A DNA stretch of 64,000 bases from Acidimicrobiaceae bacterium (GTDB taxonomy: Bacteria; Actinomycetota; Acidimicrobiia; Acidimicrobiales; Ilumatobacteraceae), in the NCBI GenBank assembly GCA_947447175.1, contig CANFIM010000002.1, positions 1 through 64,000 of the forward strand, read 5' to 3'. The notes under the pieces are model-generated. The model searched no databases. It saw only the letters and a list, made by a program, of their open reading frames with translations, and had not been told where the DNA came from. Position 1 is the first letter of the stretch; every line of letters begins with the position of its first letter. Below are positions 50,068 to 59,318 of this stretch, in pieces. Both the position numbers and the translations under genes were made by a program.

Positions 50068-51014
50068 GCGTCTACTCCTTGTTGCAGCGTGGCGGTAGCC
50101 CCGCTTCCGAGAATGGTGAACAGCACAGCCATGCGCACCGACACACCATTTGTGACTTGTTGCAGAATTCGAGACCCAGGAAGGTCGGAGGGATCAACCA
50201 CCATCTCAATTCCGCGATTCATTGGACCTGGATGCATCACCAAGGCGTGTGGTGAAAGCTTCGCGGCGCGTGTTGGCGTTAGTGCGAAACGCGCGGTGTA
50301 TTCCCCCAACCCTGGAATCACTCCGGAGTCCATTCGCTCAAACTGCATTCGCAACATGTAGAGCACGTCAACAGAACCGACGACTTCATCAATTGAGCCG
50401 CACGTTGTGACTCCCCACGTTGCAATGTCATGCGGGAGCAATGTGGGCGGCGCAACAAGCACTACCTGTGCTCCGAGGCGAGTGAACACATCGATGTCGC
50501 TTCTCGCAACACGTGAGTGTTTGATGTCGCCAACAATTGCGATACTGCGACCCTTGAGGGAATCTTTCGTTCCGAAGGAGCGAGTGATTGTGTAGGCATC
50601 CAGCAGTGCTTGCGTGGGGTGTTGATGCCACCCATCACCAGCATTAATGATGGAAGCATTCGTCCACTGAGTAATGGCCTGTGGAGCACCGCTTGATTTG
50701 TGGCGCACCACGAATGCGTCAACACCCATTGCTGACAGAGTTTCAATGGTGTCGCGCAAGCTTTCACCTTTGTTGACACTGGAACTGGAAGCAGAGAACG
50801 TCATGGTGTCTGCCGACAGTCGCTTTGCAGCAGACTCAAAACTGAGGCGAGTACGTGTTGAATCCTCGAAGAACACACTGGCGACCGTTTTCCCTCGCAG
50901 CGCCGGAACCTTCGCCACCGAGCGAGAGTTGATCTCGGTCATGTGGTCGGCCACATCAAGAATGCCCACAATGTCGTCGACGCTGAGGCTGTGAGTAGAG
51001 AGGAGATGCTTCAC
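50064..51014 (-). CDS. pyrB: Aspartate carbamoyltransferase catalytic chain
   Basis: 316 residues. The carbamoyl-phosphate loop is FFEDSTRTRLSFESAAKRL and the aspartate-binding loop appears in TPTRAAKLSPHALVMHPGPMNRG (HPGP). It forms carbamoyl aspartate, the first committed pyrimidine step. No pyrI regulatory chain is nearby, in line with control by PyrR. It overlaps pyrR by 4 bases (ATGA). Confidence 0.96.
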   Translation of the reverse strand: MKHLLSTHSLSVDDIVGILDVADHMTEINSRSVAKVPALRGKTVASVFFEDSTRTRLSFESAAKRLSADTMTFSASSSSVNKGESLRDTIETLSAMGVDAFVVRHKSSGAPQAITQWTNASIINAGDGWHQHPTQALLDAYTITRSFGTKDSLKGRSIAIVGDIKHSRVARSDIDVFTRLGAQVVLVAPPTLLPHDIATWGVTTCGSIDEVVGSVDVLYMLRMQFERMDSGVIPGLGEYTARFALTPTRAAKLSPHALVMHPGPMNRGIEMVVDPSDLPGSRILQQVTNGVSVRMAVLFTILGSGATATLQQGVDA

Positions 51015-51553
51015 ACAGCCTCCGATTCGGAGGAGACAAAAACTCCGTTTGACCCGACTGCCACTTCATCGGTGGGGTGCGTAGGAATATTCTTGCCGAC
51101 ATAGTCCGGCCGAATGGGCAGTTCCCTGTGTCCCCTGTCGACCATCACTGCGAGTTGTACCGCGCGTGGACGTCCGTAGTCATTGAGAGCTTCCAGTGCT
51201 GCTCGCACGGTACGTCCGGTGAACAACACGTCATCTACTAGAACTACCCGGCGTTCCGTAAGGTCAACAGGTATTTCAGTGGGTGCAGAGAGCACGATGG
51301 GACGCAAGCTGTAATCGTCTCGGTACATCGAGATATCTACTGCACCAAGCGGCACACGGGTACCACCAGTGATTCGTTCAATGGCCTCGCAGAGGCGTTC
51401 AGCAATCCAGGTACCGCCCGTTTGCATTCCCACAATCACCACTGAGGAAAGGTCGGTATTTCGCTCGATGATTTCATGAGCGATGCGCGTGATCGCGCGC
51501 GAGACGTCTTCTGCGCCCAGAATCTCTGTGCTGGGCTTGTCCACAATGCTCAC
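51011..51553 (-). CDS. pyrR: PyrR bifunctional regulator / uracil phosphoribosyltransferase
   Basis: 180 residues with the PRTase loop RRVVLVDDVLFTGRTVRAALEAL and the PyrR-specific TEIPVDLTERR and VGMQTGGTWIAERL. The start is GTG at 51553; no better start exists and no Shine-Dalgarno is seen. With UMP bound, PyrR binds a conserved RNA loop to favour termination in the pyr leader; such a loop and terminator lie just upstream (51588-51665). It is the first gene of pyrR-B-C-carA-carB-pyrD. Confidence 0.95.
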   Translation of the reverse strand: MSIVDKPSTEILGAEDVSRAITRIAHEIIERNTDLSSVVIVGMQTGGTWIAERLCEAIERITGGTRVPLGAVDISMYRDDYSLRPIVLSAPTEIPVDLTERRVVLVDDVLFTGRTVRAALEALNDYGRPRAVQLAVMVDRGHRELPIRPDYVGKNIPTHPTDEVAVGSNGVFVSSESEAV

Positions 51554-51587
51554 CGCGACGAGTGCGTTGCAATTGTTGGCATGAAAA

Positions 51588-51607
51588 ACGCCCCTCGCGA
51601 GGGGCGT
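51588..51607 (-). terminator. Intrinsic terminator in the pyr operon leader
   Basis: A 20-base perfect GC-rich palindrome (10-bp arms; the innermost bases open to form the loop) followed on the minus strand by TTTTT (51584-51588). It lies between the PyrR binding loop and the pyrR start, about 35 bases before the GTG, and is the attenuator terminator. Confidence 0.85.
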
Positions 51608-51647
51608 GCGTGCGTGGAGAAAGATTTCTGCATGTATTCCTTCCGTT

Positions 51648-51665
51648 CGAGCCTCACAGGACTCG
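51648..51665 (-). promoter_or_regulatory. PyrR binding loop (anti-antiterminator)
   Basis: The minus strand reads AGTCCTGTGAGGCT (51650-51663), an exact match to the published PyrR consensus ARUCCNGNGAGGYU, closed by CGAG/CTCG. The likely -10 box TATAGT lies at 51682-51687, just upstream; no convincing -35 is seen. A small TTGAC/GTCAA hairpin precedes it. Confidence 0.85.
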
Positions 51666-51707
51666 TTTGACGGTCAGGTCAACTATACACACTCCAGATG
51701 GGCTGCG

Positions 51708-53174
51708 CTAGTGCGAAATCTTATGGAAAACCTGCCAGTAGGCATTTTCCTTCACGACCTCATAGTCCGCTTTTACGGAGTCCCACACAGTTTGTTGACC
51801 CACGTCCAAAGACTTTGGAAGAACCACGTACTCAATACGGTCGGCCACAGGTAATCGCTTATCCGACAATGTGTTATCCACCCCGTAATACGACGCCTTG
51901 AAGGGATTCGGGAAAAAGTACACGTCTTTACGGTGAGCCAGATGCGTGGTGAGCGGGTCGAAAACGGAAATGGGTGCATCAGCCGGAATGCTCGTGATGA
52001 TGTCTAGCCCAGCCTTGGCCACCGGATTACTTGCCTTCCACACAATGCGAGGGTGCTGCGACAAAGGTGTTTGACCCCATGCAGAGAATGCGAGAACGGA
52101 ACACGCAAAAATCACACTGACGGCAACGGGTCGGAAATTATCGCGCAGTTTCTGCACTCCGAGAATGCACGCAAAAACAAGCACAGGCATCAGTACCAAT
52201 GAATAGTGATACTGGATGTTGTGCTGATACCAGAACGTACTCACCACATTTGATGCGATGACAGGAACTGCAACCGCAGCTAGCCATGGTGACAAGAAGA
52301 ATGCTCCAGCAAGCGGAGCGAACAACTGGAAGACATATTGCGGACGATCATCCTGCAGTGCATACCGCCATATGTTGAGTGGTCGCGTAAAGGTTTCTTT
52401 GATGAGACCAGTTGGTCCACCGAACGGAATACGCCAGGAGTTTCTTGTAGGAACTCCAATCAAGGATCGCATCACAAAGAACATTCCGAAAATAGTGACG
52501 GCCAAACTTGCCGCCATGGTGGCAAGTCCCTTCTTCTTGTCCAATCGGGCGAAAACGTATACGCCGAGTGGGAACACGAGCAGAAGAACATCTTCCTTCA
52601 CAAGAATTGCAAGAGCAATTGCTACTGCGTACAGCCTCCACTTTTTTGTCAGTGCTGCATACAGACCAAGAGCCACGAACAGCCCCAAAAATCCATCGGG
52701 GTGAAAGTTTTCAAGATTCGTTCCATTGACAGCTGGATTCAGCAACCACACCATCCCGAACATGAATGCCAATTCCCCGCTCTTCAGAACGCGCTGGGCA
52801 AAGAAATAGATCGGGAGAGCCGCCGCCGCAATTGCGGTTGCTTGCAGCACAAGCAGTGTGGAAGTACCAGGAATCACCCAATACAAAGGAACCAGAAACA
52901 GCAGAATAAACGACGCGTGATCGCCGAATAAGTTACGACCCATGAGAGTGACGAACGGCGCGTGCCCACGAGACAGCAACCAAATTCCTTGGTCGTATAG
53001 GCCAACGTCATAGGAGAATGTTCCTAGACCGTTGTGCATGTCTACTTGCAAGTACGAGGTGTACACGGCGTAGGCGGAACACGCCACCAACATTGCCCAT
53101 GTCCACAGCGACACAGATTGAAGTGCCCCACGAATGCGAGTGCGCCGTGGCACAACTTCGAGTGACTGGTTCAC
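51708..53174 (-). CDS. DUF2079 polytopic membrane protein
   Basis: 488 residues with about ten hydrophobic segments, beginning with one at about 27-45 (LWTWAMLVACSAYAVYTSYL) and including ILLFLVPLYWVI, LYAVAIALAILV and ACILGVQKL. Family hallmarks are YDVGLYDQGIWLLSRGHAPFVT, LFGDHASFILLFL and NLENFHPDGFLG. DUF2079 is thought to be related to GT-C glycosyltransferases, but no donor or acceptor is known. The start is GTG at 53174, 3 bases beyond the nusB stop. It sits between nusB and the pyr operon, an interval that is often empty in relatives. Confidence 0.85.
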   Translation of the reverse strand: MNQSLEVVPRRTRIRGALQSVSLWTWAMLVACSAYAVYTSYLQVDMHNGLGTFSYDVGLYDQGIWLLSRGHAPFVTLMGRNLFGDHASFILLFLVPLYWVIPGTSTLLVLQATAIAAAALPIYFFAQRVLKSGELAFMFGMVWLLNPAVNGTNLENFHPDGFLGLFVALGLYAALTKKWRLYAVAIALAILVKEDVLLLVFPLGVYVFARLDKKKGLATMAASLAVTIFGMFFVMRSLIGVPTRNSWRIPFGGPTGLIKETFTRPLNIWRYALQDDRPQYVFQLFAPLAGAFFLSPWLAAVAVPVIASNVVSTFWYQHNIQYHYSLVLMPVLVFACILGVQKLRDNFRPVAVSVIFACSVLAFSAWGQTPLSQHPRIVWKASNPVAKAGLDIITSIPADAPISVFDPLTTHLAHRKDVYFFPNPFKASYYGVDNTLSDKRLPVADRIEYVVLPKSLDVGQQTVWDSVKADYEVVKENAYWQVFHKISH

Positions 53175-53177
53175 AAC

Positions 53178-53606
53178 TTATGCCCCAGCGGGCCGAACCT
53201 TTTTGGCTACTGCTGCCAAAACGCCGTTCACGAATTTTCCAGAATCATCGGTGGAGAAACGCTTCGCCAACTCAACAGCCTCGTCAATCACCACTGCTGT
53301 TGGCACATCAGCGCGTGACGTGAGTTCGTAAATACCGAGGCGCAAAATTGCTCGGTCTAGTGCGGGCATTCTGTCAAGCGCCCAGCCCTTTGCGTGAATA
53401 ACGATTTGGGCATCAATGTCAGCACGTGATTGTTCCACCCCGTTGATCAACAATGTGGAGAGCTCAGCCGATGCAATTGTGCGTTCTGCAAGAAGGTCTA
53501 CAGGGGAAATTGAGCGCTGCTCAGCCTCGTAGAGAAACATGACCGCTTGTTCGCGGGCATCAGTGCGTTCGTCGTATGGGCGAATTGAATCGTCATCGTG
53601 CGTCAT
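53178..53606 (-). CDS. nusB: Transcription antitermination factor NusB
   Basis: 142 residues, all-helical: AREQAVMFLYEAEQRSISP near the N-terminus, LDRAILRLGIYELTSRADVP and VVIDEAVELAKRFSTDDSGKFVNGVLAAV at the C-terminus. With NusE it binds boxA of rRNA transcripts. The ATG overlaps the efp stop (TAATG). The order aroQ-pepP-efp-nusB is standard in actinobacteria. Confidence 0.95.
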   Translation of the reverse strand: MTHDDDSIRPYDERTDAREQAVMFLYEAEQRSISPVDLLAERTIASAELSTLLINGVEQSRADIDAQIVIHAKGWALDRMPALDRAILRLGIYELTSRADVPTAVVIDEAVELAKRFSTDDSGKFVNGVLAAVAKKVRPAGA

Positions 53607-54169
53607 TAGACGCGCGTGACGTAATCGCCGGTGCGGGTGTCAACCTTCACCTTGTCACCCACGTTGATGAACAACGGAACCTTGATGACTTTTCCTGTTT
53701 CCAATGTGGCTGGCTTTGTTGCGCCAGAGACACGATCACCTTGGATGCCGGGTTCTGTTTCTGCAATCACCAGTTCTGCAGATGCAGGAATTTCAACTGT
53801 GACGATTTCGCCATTGTGATAAGCGATGATGGCCATTGCCTGCTCGACAAGATAGTCAGCGGCGTCGCCCAAAGCAGATGGAGAAATTGTGGCCTGGTCA
53901 TAGGTATCGGTATCCATAAAGACGAAGTCAGAACCATCTTTGTAGAGGAATTGCATGTCGCGCTTATCAAGAATTGCCTGCTCAACGCGAATACCAGCAT
54001 TGAATGTCTTTTCGATAACAGCACCATTGCGCAAGTTACGGATCTTGGTACGAACGAAGGCGCCGCCCTTGCCAGGCTTCACATGTTGGAATTCAACAAC
54101 GGTGAAAAGTCCATTGTCGAGTTCAAGCGTGATTCCGTTTTTTAGATCGTTTGTGGTGATCGCGGGCAT
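53606..54169 (-). CDS. efp: Elongation factor P
   Basis: 187 residues with three beta-barrel domains. The tip loop is [17 protein letters not shown], with K34 at the position that is modified in some bacteria; no epmA or ymfI partner is in the window. EF-P relieves stalling at polyproline. The start lies 28 bases inside the end of pepP, a longer overlap than elsewhere in this window. The C-terminus [20 protein letters not shown] is canonical. Confidence 0.96.
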   Translation of the reverse strand: MPAITTNDLKNGITLELDNGLFTVVEFQHVKPGKGGAFVRTKIRNLRNGAVIEKTFNAGIRVEQAILDKRDMQFLYKDGSDFVFMDTDTYDQATISPSALGDAADYLVEQAMAIIAYHNGEIVTVEIPASAELVIAETEPGIQGDRVSGATKPATLETGKVIKVPLFINVGDKVKVDTRTGDYVTRV

Positions 54170-55230
54170 ATGAGGTCCTTGGGAGTGTTCGTGAGAATGC
54201 GACAGCTCTTGTCGCCGACGACAACCAAATCCTCGATTCGGACGCCGCCTACCCCTTTACGATAGAGCCCAGGCTCTACCGTCACCACCTCATTGACCCC
54301 CAGAACCATCTCGCACCGTGGCGAAAAGATGGGAGGTTCATGAATAAACAGCCCAATTCCGTGGCCCGTGCCATGCACATATTCATGCTCCACACCCTCG
54401 CGAGCAAAGACTTTTCGTACTGCGCGGTCAATTTCTGACCCCACTACTCCAGCATGAACCGCCGATACTCCTGCGGCCTGTGCTTCACGGACAATTTCAA
54501 ACATGGTGCGAAGTTCTGAAGAAACGTTCCCTACGCACACCGTTCTGGTCATATCACTGCGATACCCCTGCAGTTCAGCGCCGAAATCGATGACGACCAT
54601 ATGGCCATCTTCAATACGCGCTTCACTTGGTTCATGGTGCGGACGCGCAGCATTAGCGCCGGTGGCAACAATTGTGTCAAAACCAACATCGTCAGCACCG
54701 CCGATACGCATGAGATGGTCCAACTGATGACGTATGTCGCGTTCCGTACGACCTATCAGCCCGTCCTCAAGCAATGTGTTGAGCGCGTGAGCGGCAATTT
54801 GTGCTGCGGTATCAATCAGTTCAATTTCACTTGAATCCTTTACGCGCCGCAATTGGTCAAGCATTGTCTCTTCAAGTACCACTGACATCTTTTCTTGCAG
54901 GCGAATTAGCTGCGCAGCTGTGATGTGAACCCCATCAACCGCTACCTGTTCATTACCAACAATTGAAGCAACTACTTCATCAACTGATTCCGCACCGGTG
55001 ATGAGATGAATTGTTGTGGGCGAAGCTGAACGAAGAATTTCTTCTTCAGCACGTTCGAGATATCGACCATCGACGACTAGGTGTCCGGTTCCATCGCGAC
55101 GGTCAATGAGTAACACAGCAGTGCTGCCGCTAAATCCTGTTAACCACCGAATGTCTTCGTATCGGTAACACAACTGAAATGGCGAGCCGTGAGCAGCCTT
55201 CAGTTGTGGCAATCGATGACGAACTTCCAC
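54142..55230 (-). CDS. pepP: Xaa-Pro aminopeptidase, M24 family
   Basis: 362 residues. An N-terminal creatinase-like domain (about 1-120) precedes the pita-bread domain. Metal ligands are in [20 protein letters not shown] (two Asp), [16 protein letters not shown] (His) and [10 protein letters not shown] (Glu), with a final Glu in [11 protein letters not shown]. It removes N-terminal residues before proline. pepQ is an equally apt symbol. The start is GTG at 55230, 2 bases after the aroQ stop. The C-terminal 28 bases overlap efp. Confidence 0.92.
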   Translation of the reverse strand: MEVRHRLPQLKAAHGSPFQLCYRYEDIRWLTGFSGSTAVLLIDRRDGTGHLVVDGRYLERAEEEILRSASPTTIHLITGAESVDEVVASIVGNEQVAVDGVHITAAQLIRLQEKMSVVLEETMLDQLRRVKDSSEIELIDTAAQIAAHALNTLLEDGLIGRTERDIRHQLDHLMRIGGADDVGFDTIVATGANAARPHHEPSEARIEDGHMVVIDFGAELQGYRSDMTRTVCVGNVSSELRTMFEIVREAQAAGVSAVHAGVVGSEIDRAVRKVFAREGVEHEYVHGTGHGIGLFIHEPPIFSPRCEMVLGVNEVVTVEPGLYRKGVGGVRIEDLVVVGDKSCRILTNTPKDLICPRSPQTI

Positions 55231-55232
55231 TG

Positions 55233-55670
55233 CTATTTCAGACCTAGTTCTGCCAACGCGGCGACGGCAAGGGTGTATCCGGAGATGCCAAACCCAGCAA
55301 TGGTGCCGTTCACAACAGTGCTGAGAACACTGACATGACGGAACTCTTCACGAGCGCCCGGATTCGAGATATGCACCTCGATCACTGTGCCCTCGAATGA
55401 CTTCAGTGCGTCATGGATTGCCCATGAGTAGTGGGTGAACGCTCCGGCATTAATGATGATGGCATCGTGTGTGCCACGTGCCGAGTGAATTGCGTCAACT
55501 ATGTCGCCTTCAGAATTTGACTGCATATCTGCCACGGAAAACCCATGAGGCTGGGCAGCAGTTCGCACCTGAGCCACATAGTCGCTCAACGTTGCAGTTC
55601 CGTAGATTTCAGGTTCACGGGTTCCCAACAAATTGAGATTGGGGCCATGAATGACAAGAATCGAAGACAT
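55233..55670 (-). CDS. aroQ: 3-dehydroquinate dehydratase, type II
   Basis: 145 residues, standard for the dodecameric type II enzyme. ILVIHGPNLNLLGTREPEIY holds the catalytic tyrosine and arginine loop, and INAGAFTHYSWAIHDAL and VEVHISNPGAREEFRHVS are the substrate-binding segments. It forms 3-dehydroshikimate. It lies 41 bases after aroB in the shikimate cluster. Confidence 0.96.
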   Translation of the reverse strand: MSSILVIHGPNLNLLGTREPEIYGTATLSDYVAQVRTAAQPHGFSVADMQSNSEGDIVDAIHSARGTHDAIIINAGAFTHYSWAIHDALKSFEGTVIEVHISNPGAREEFRHVSVLSTVVNGTIAGFGISGYTLAVAALAELGLK

Positions 55671-55711
55671 GGCTTAACCGTACTCTCCGCCAACGATAAG
55701 AAAGTGGAGAT

Positions 55712-56749
55712 TTATTGAGCCAAACGCGCCATGAGCGCATCAAGCGCTGAACGAACATGTTGTTCCTCAATGCCAGACACCACCTCAAGGCCATCTGCCG
55801 AATCAAGAACGAAAGTCAATGAGTTCACGGCTTTCTTGTCGCGACCCATGTCCTCAATGAGGCGATCAGCTATGACGCCCTCAGGCAGTGGATTGCGCAG
55901 TCCGTACACGTCATGCACAACGCGATAATGCTCGTCAACTCGCTGTTCCGATATGCGTCCGAGGACATGTGCAAGATGCGCTGCATACAGAACGCCAATT
56001 GACACTGCTTCACCGTGCGCAATTTCAAAATCCGTGCCGATTTCAAGTGCGTGTGCCAATGTGTGCCCGTAGTTCAAGAATGCGCGAATGCCGCCTTCTC
56101 GCTCATCGGCTGCAACTATTTCAGCTTTGATGCCCACGCATCGAGCGATGCGTTCATTGAAAGGCATCTCATTCAAATCTTCACGCACGATGAAGTGATA
56201 CTTCGCCATCTCTCCAAGACCACAACGCATCTCACGTTCAGGCAACGTGGCAAGTGCGTCTAGTTCACAAATCACTGCATGTGGCTGCCAGAAGGCGCCC
56301 ACTAAGTTTTTCCCTTCGGGAATATTGACGCCAGTTTTGCCGCCCACTGCTGCATCAATCATTGCGAGCAACGACGTTGCCACGTGCACAACGGGAATCC
56401 CTCGGTGATATGAGGCAGCGGCGAAACCTGCAACATCAGTCACCATTCCCCCGCCTACTGCAACAATGACATCGCCACGAGTGAGGCCCTCGCGCGCGAA
56501 TTCACTGCACAGGCGCTCAATGGTTGTAAGAGATTTGTGAACTTCGCCGTCACCAATGTGATGAATGGAAACAGACTGTTGGGGAAACTGCGGAATATAA
56601 GTGTCGGGAATGCCCGATTGCGTAACAACCGCAACACGTCGAGCGGTTGAAGGAATTACAGATGATGCTCGCGTGCGGGCACCGTGGCCCACAGTCACTG
56701 TGTACGTGCGATCACCCAGGGGAACTTGAACTTCAACAACGTCACTCAT
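55712..56749 (-). CDS. aroB: 3-dehydroquinate synthase
   Basis: 345 residues. NAD-binding and zinc regions are GGGMVTDVAGFAAASYHRGI, LLAMIDAAVGGKTGVNIPEGKNLVGAFWQP and LNYGHTLAHALE (zinc His). It cyclises DAHP to dehydroquinate. It overlaps aroK by 8 bases. Together with aroK, aroC, aroE and aroQ it covers five of the seven shikimate steps. Confidence 0.96.
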   Translation of the reverse strand: MSDVVEVQVPLGDRTYTVTVGHGARTRASSVIPSTARRVAVVTQSGIPDTYIPQFPQQSVSIHHIGDGEVHKSLTTIERLCSEFAREGLTRGDVIVAVGGGMVTDVAGFAAASYHRGIPVVHVATSLLAMIDAAVGGKTGVNIPEGKNLVGAFWQPHAVICELDALATLPEREMRCGLGEMAKYHFIVREDLNEMPFNERIARCVGIKAEIVAADEREGGIRAFLNYGHTLAHALEIGTDFEIAHGEAVSIGVLYAAHLAHVLGRISEQRVDEHYRVVHDVYGLRNPLPEGVIADRLIEDMGRDKKAVNSLTFVLDSADGLEVVSGIEEQHVRSALDALMARLAQ

Positions 56750-57305
56750 GAGAGATGCTCATTTCTGCTTGACCTTCTTCAATCGCATCAATCAATAGAT
56801 CGACAGTGGACTCCACTGAGCGTTGCGATACATCAACAACTATGTCGGAAACCTCTGAGTACATACTTGCGCGTTCCTCTGCTAGACGTTCAAGAGTTCC
56901 CACACGGTCATCATCTAACAATGGACGGTGCACACCTTTCGAGGTACGCGCCACCAATACATCGGTTGCAGCGTGGAGCCACACCACGATGACGTTGCCG
57001 GCCTGCTGAGATGCCCGAATTGCTTGCCGGTTCGACTCACGAACCACAATTCCACCAGCACCAGCAATAACGGCAGGGATGGGTCGCGCAAGACATTCGG
57101 AAAGCACATCAGATTCTCGATCACGGAAATCTTGTTCACCCAGTTCAGCAAACAATTCGCGAACGCTCTTACCCGCACGTGCTTCCACCATCTTGTCGGT
57201 ATCAAGACATTCGATACCGAGGCGCGACGACAATTGGCGAGCAACAGTGCTTTTACCTGTTCCCATGAGCCCTACAAGGAGGATGGATGGGGATGCGGAG
57301 CTCAC
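56742..57305 (-). CDS. aroK: Shikimate kinase
   Basis: 187 residues. Walker A is GLMGTGKST (about 12-20), followed by CLDTDKMVEARAGKSVRELF with the shikimate-binding DT-D, and GAGGIVVRES. It phosphorylates shikimate. The start is GTG at 57305, overlapping the aroC stop as GTGA. The last 20 residues extend beyond the usual C-terminus. Confidence 0.95.
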   Translation of the reverse strand: MSSASPSILLVGLMGTGKSTVARQLSSRLGIECLDTDKMVEARAGKSVRELFAELGEQDFRDRESDVLSECLARPIPAVIAGAGGIVVRESNRQAIRASQQAGNVIVVWLHAATDVLVARTSKGVHRPLLDDDRVGTLERLAEERASMYSEVSDIVVDVSQRSVESTVDLLIDAIEEGQAEMSISHE

Positions 57306-58468
57306 GACTCCAGTGTGGCCTTAAAAGCTTCGGCATTGCGAATGAATTCGGTGAGCGAATCCCCGCCAAACTTTCGTTGAGCTTCGGCAGCGAGAACAAG
57401 AGCAACCATGGCCTCAACAACGACACCCAATGCCGGCACAGCTGTGACGTCAGTACGTTCTTTGAAGCTGACTGTTTCTTCTTTGGTGACAACGTCAACT
57501 GTTTTGAGAGTTGGCTTATTTAAGGTGGCCAAAGGTTTCATTGCTGCACGCACGATGAGCGGTTCCCCGGTGGTGATGCCGCCTTCGGTACCGCCATGAC
57601 GATGTCCTTCTCGAACAAATTTCTTTGCTGCAGAATCCCACAGGATTGGGTCATGTGATTGGCTGCCACGCAGACCAGCAGTTTCAAATCCGTCGCCAAT
57701 TTCGACGCCCTTCACTGCTTGGATACTCATAACTGCTTGAGCCAACATTGCATCAATCTTTCGATCCCAGTGAACATGGCTTCCGAGACCAACGGGTACT
57801 CCGTGTGCGATTGCTTCCACAATGCCACCGAGTGAATCGCCTTCACGTGCTGCATCTTTGATGGCCGTGATCATTGCTTCCTCAGCAGAGGGGGTGAAGC
57901 AACGAACTTCTGAAGAGTCAATGGCAGCAAGATCAGACATTGTTGGAAGTTCGCTAGATGGTGCGCGCACGTTCCCCATTTGCACTACGTGGCTGAGAAT
58001 GCCGACACCAAGATGAGACAACAACTGCTTCGCTAAAGCACCTGCAGCTACACGTGCTGCAGTTTCGCGGGCACTTGCTCGCTCGAGAACATCACGAGAA
58101 TCAGTGAAGCCATACTTTTGCATGCCAACAAGGTCTGCATGACCTGGTCGCGGTTGCGTGAGCGGAAATTCCGTGGCGCCAGGCTCTGGCGACATTTCTG
58201 CGTGCCACTTGTCGCTACGAAACCATTCAGAGTTTTGAATCTCGATGGACACAGGCGAACCAAGAGTGCGACCGTGGCGGATACCGCCCACCAATGTGAC
58301 AACGTCTTTCTCAAAACGTTGGCGAGGTCCGCGACCATACCCAAGGCGACGACGAGCCAATTCATCTTCAATGTCAGACACCACAATGGGGAGACCAGCG
58401 GGCAACCCTTCAACAATGACAGTGAGGGCGCGACCGTGTGATTCTCCGGCTGTTAGGTACCTAAGCAC
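57302..58468 (-). CDS. aroC: Chorismate synthase
   Basis: 388 residues. The start LRYLTAGESHGRALTVIVEG holds signature 1 (GESHG), and the FMN-binding arginine-rich RRRLGYGRGPRQRFEKD and RHGGTEGGITTGEP further on are conserved. It makes chorismate from EPSP using reduced FMN. The start is GTG at 58468, 10 bases after the aroE stop. aroA (EPSP synthase) is not in the window. Confidence 0.96.
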   Translation of the reverse strand: MLRYLTAGESHGRALTVIVEGLPAGLPIVVSDIEDELARRRLGYGRGPRQRFEKDVVTLVGGIRHGRTLGSPVSIEIQNSEWFRSDKWHAEMSPEPGATEFPLTQPRPGHADLVGMQKYGFTDSRDVLERASARETAARVAAGALAKQLLSHLGVGILSHVVQMGNVRAPSSELPTMSDLAAIDSSEVRCFTPSAEEAMITAIKDAAREGDSLGGIVEAIAHGVPVGLGSHVHWDRKIDAMLAQAVMSIQAVKGVEIGDGFETAGLRGSQSHDPILWDSAAKKFVREGHRHGGTEGGITTGEPLIVRAAMKPLATLNKPTLKTVDVVTKEETVSFKERTDVTAVPALGVVVEAMVALVLAAEAQRKFGGDSLTEFIRNAEAFKATLES

Positions 58469-58478
58469 AGGTCAAAGG

Positions 58479-59318
58479 CTACTTGCGCCGACGCTCAAGT
58501 TCCTGCTCTGCTGCGTTTCGCATCGCGGAGGCATCGGGATTCTCGCCAAACCACAGCACTTGTTGGTGTCGCGCCTGCTGAATCAGCATCCACAGTCCAT
58601 CAACAACCGTGGCCTTCGCTGCACGACCCGCCGATAGAAGCGATGTTTCCATCGGGGAATACACCGCATCGAGAATGGTGAGTTTTCGATGGAGTTGCGC
58701 TGGGTCAACAGGCGACACTTTGGAGTTCATGCCTACCGACGTTGCGTTCACAAGAATGCGAGCTTCTGCAAGAGATTCAATGGTGCCTACTTCCAGACTT
58801 CCCGACGAATCTGCAAGCGCATGACCAAGACTGCTCACCAAATGCTCGGCTCGATCGGTAGACCGATTAACGACCACCACACGAGCACCACGCCTACCTA
58901 GTGCCAACGCAACAGAGCGAGCAGTTCCACCAGCACCAAGCACCACTGCTGTAGCGCCATCGATGGCGACACCCCCCTGTTCAACGAGTGCATCGCAACA
59001 TCCGTCACCATCTGTGTTGTACCCCACTGCTCTGCCATCTGCGAACGACACGCAATTCACTGCGTTGAGAAGTGATGCGGTGACATGCAAAGAGTCCAAG
59101 GTGTCAATGACTACTTCTTTCAGTGGCATTGTGACAGAGAGACCAAGGAGACCTTCAGTTCGAAGGGTTTTCATGAGTGAGGACACTTCTCGTTCTCCGC
59201 AGTCAATTGCCACGTATTCACCCACTCGCCCACTTGCCGAAAAAGCTGCGTTATGAATTGCCGGTGACAGCGAATGGTTGACAGGTTGTCCGATGACCGC
59301 TGCGATACGTGAACTCAT
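58479..59318 (-). CDS. aroE: Shikimate dehydrogenase
   Basis: 279 residues. The substrate site is IGQPVNHSLSPAIHNAAF (SLSP), the catalytic lysine is in LSVTMPLKEVVIDTL, NTDGDGC follows, and the NADP Rossmann motif is VVLGAGGTARSVALAL. It reduces dehydroshikimate. The ATG overlaps the mltG stop (ATGA). The alaS-ruvX-mltG-aroE order is typical of actinobacteria. Confidence 0.95.
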   Translation of the reverse strand: MSSRIAAVIGQPVNHSLSPAIHNAAFSASGRVGEYVAIDCGEREVSSLMKTLRTEGLLGLSVTMPLKEVVIDTLDSLHVTASLLNAVNCVSFADGRAVGYNTDGDGCCDALVEQGGVAIDGATAVVLGAGGTARSVALALGRRGARVVVVNRSTDRAEHLVSSLGHALADSSGSLEVGTIESLAEARILVNATSVGMNSKVSPVDPAQLHRKLTILDAVYSPMETSLLSAGRAAKATVVDGLWMLIQQARHQQVLWFGENPDASAMRNAAEQELERRRK

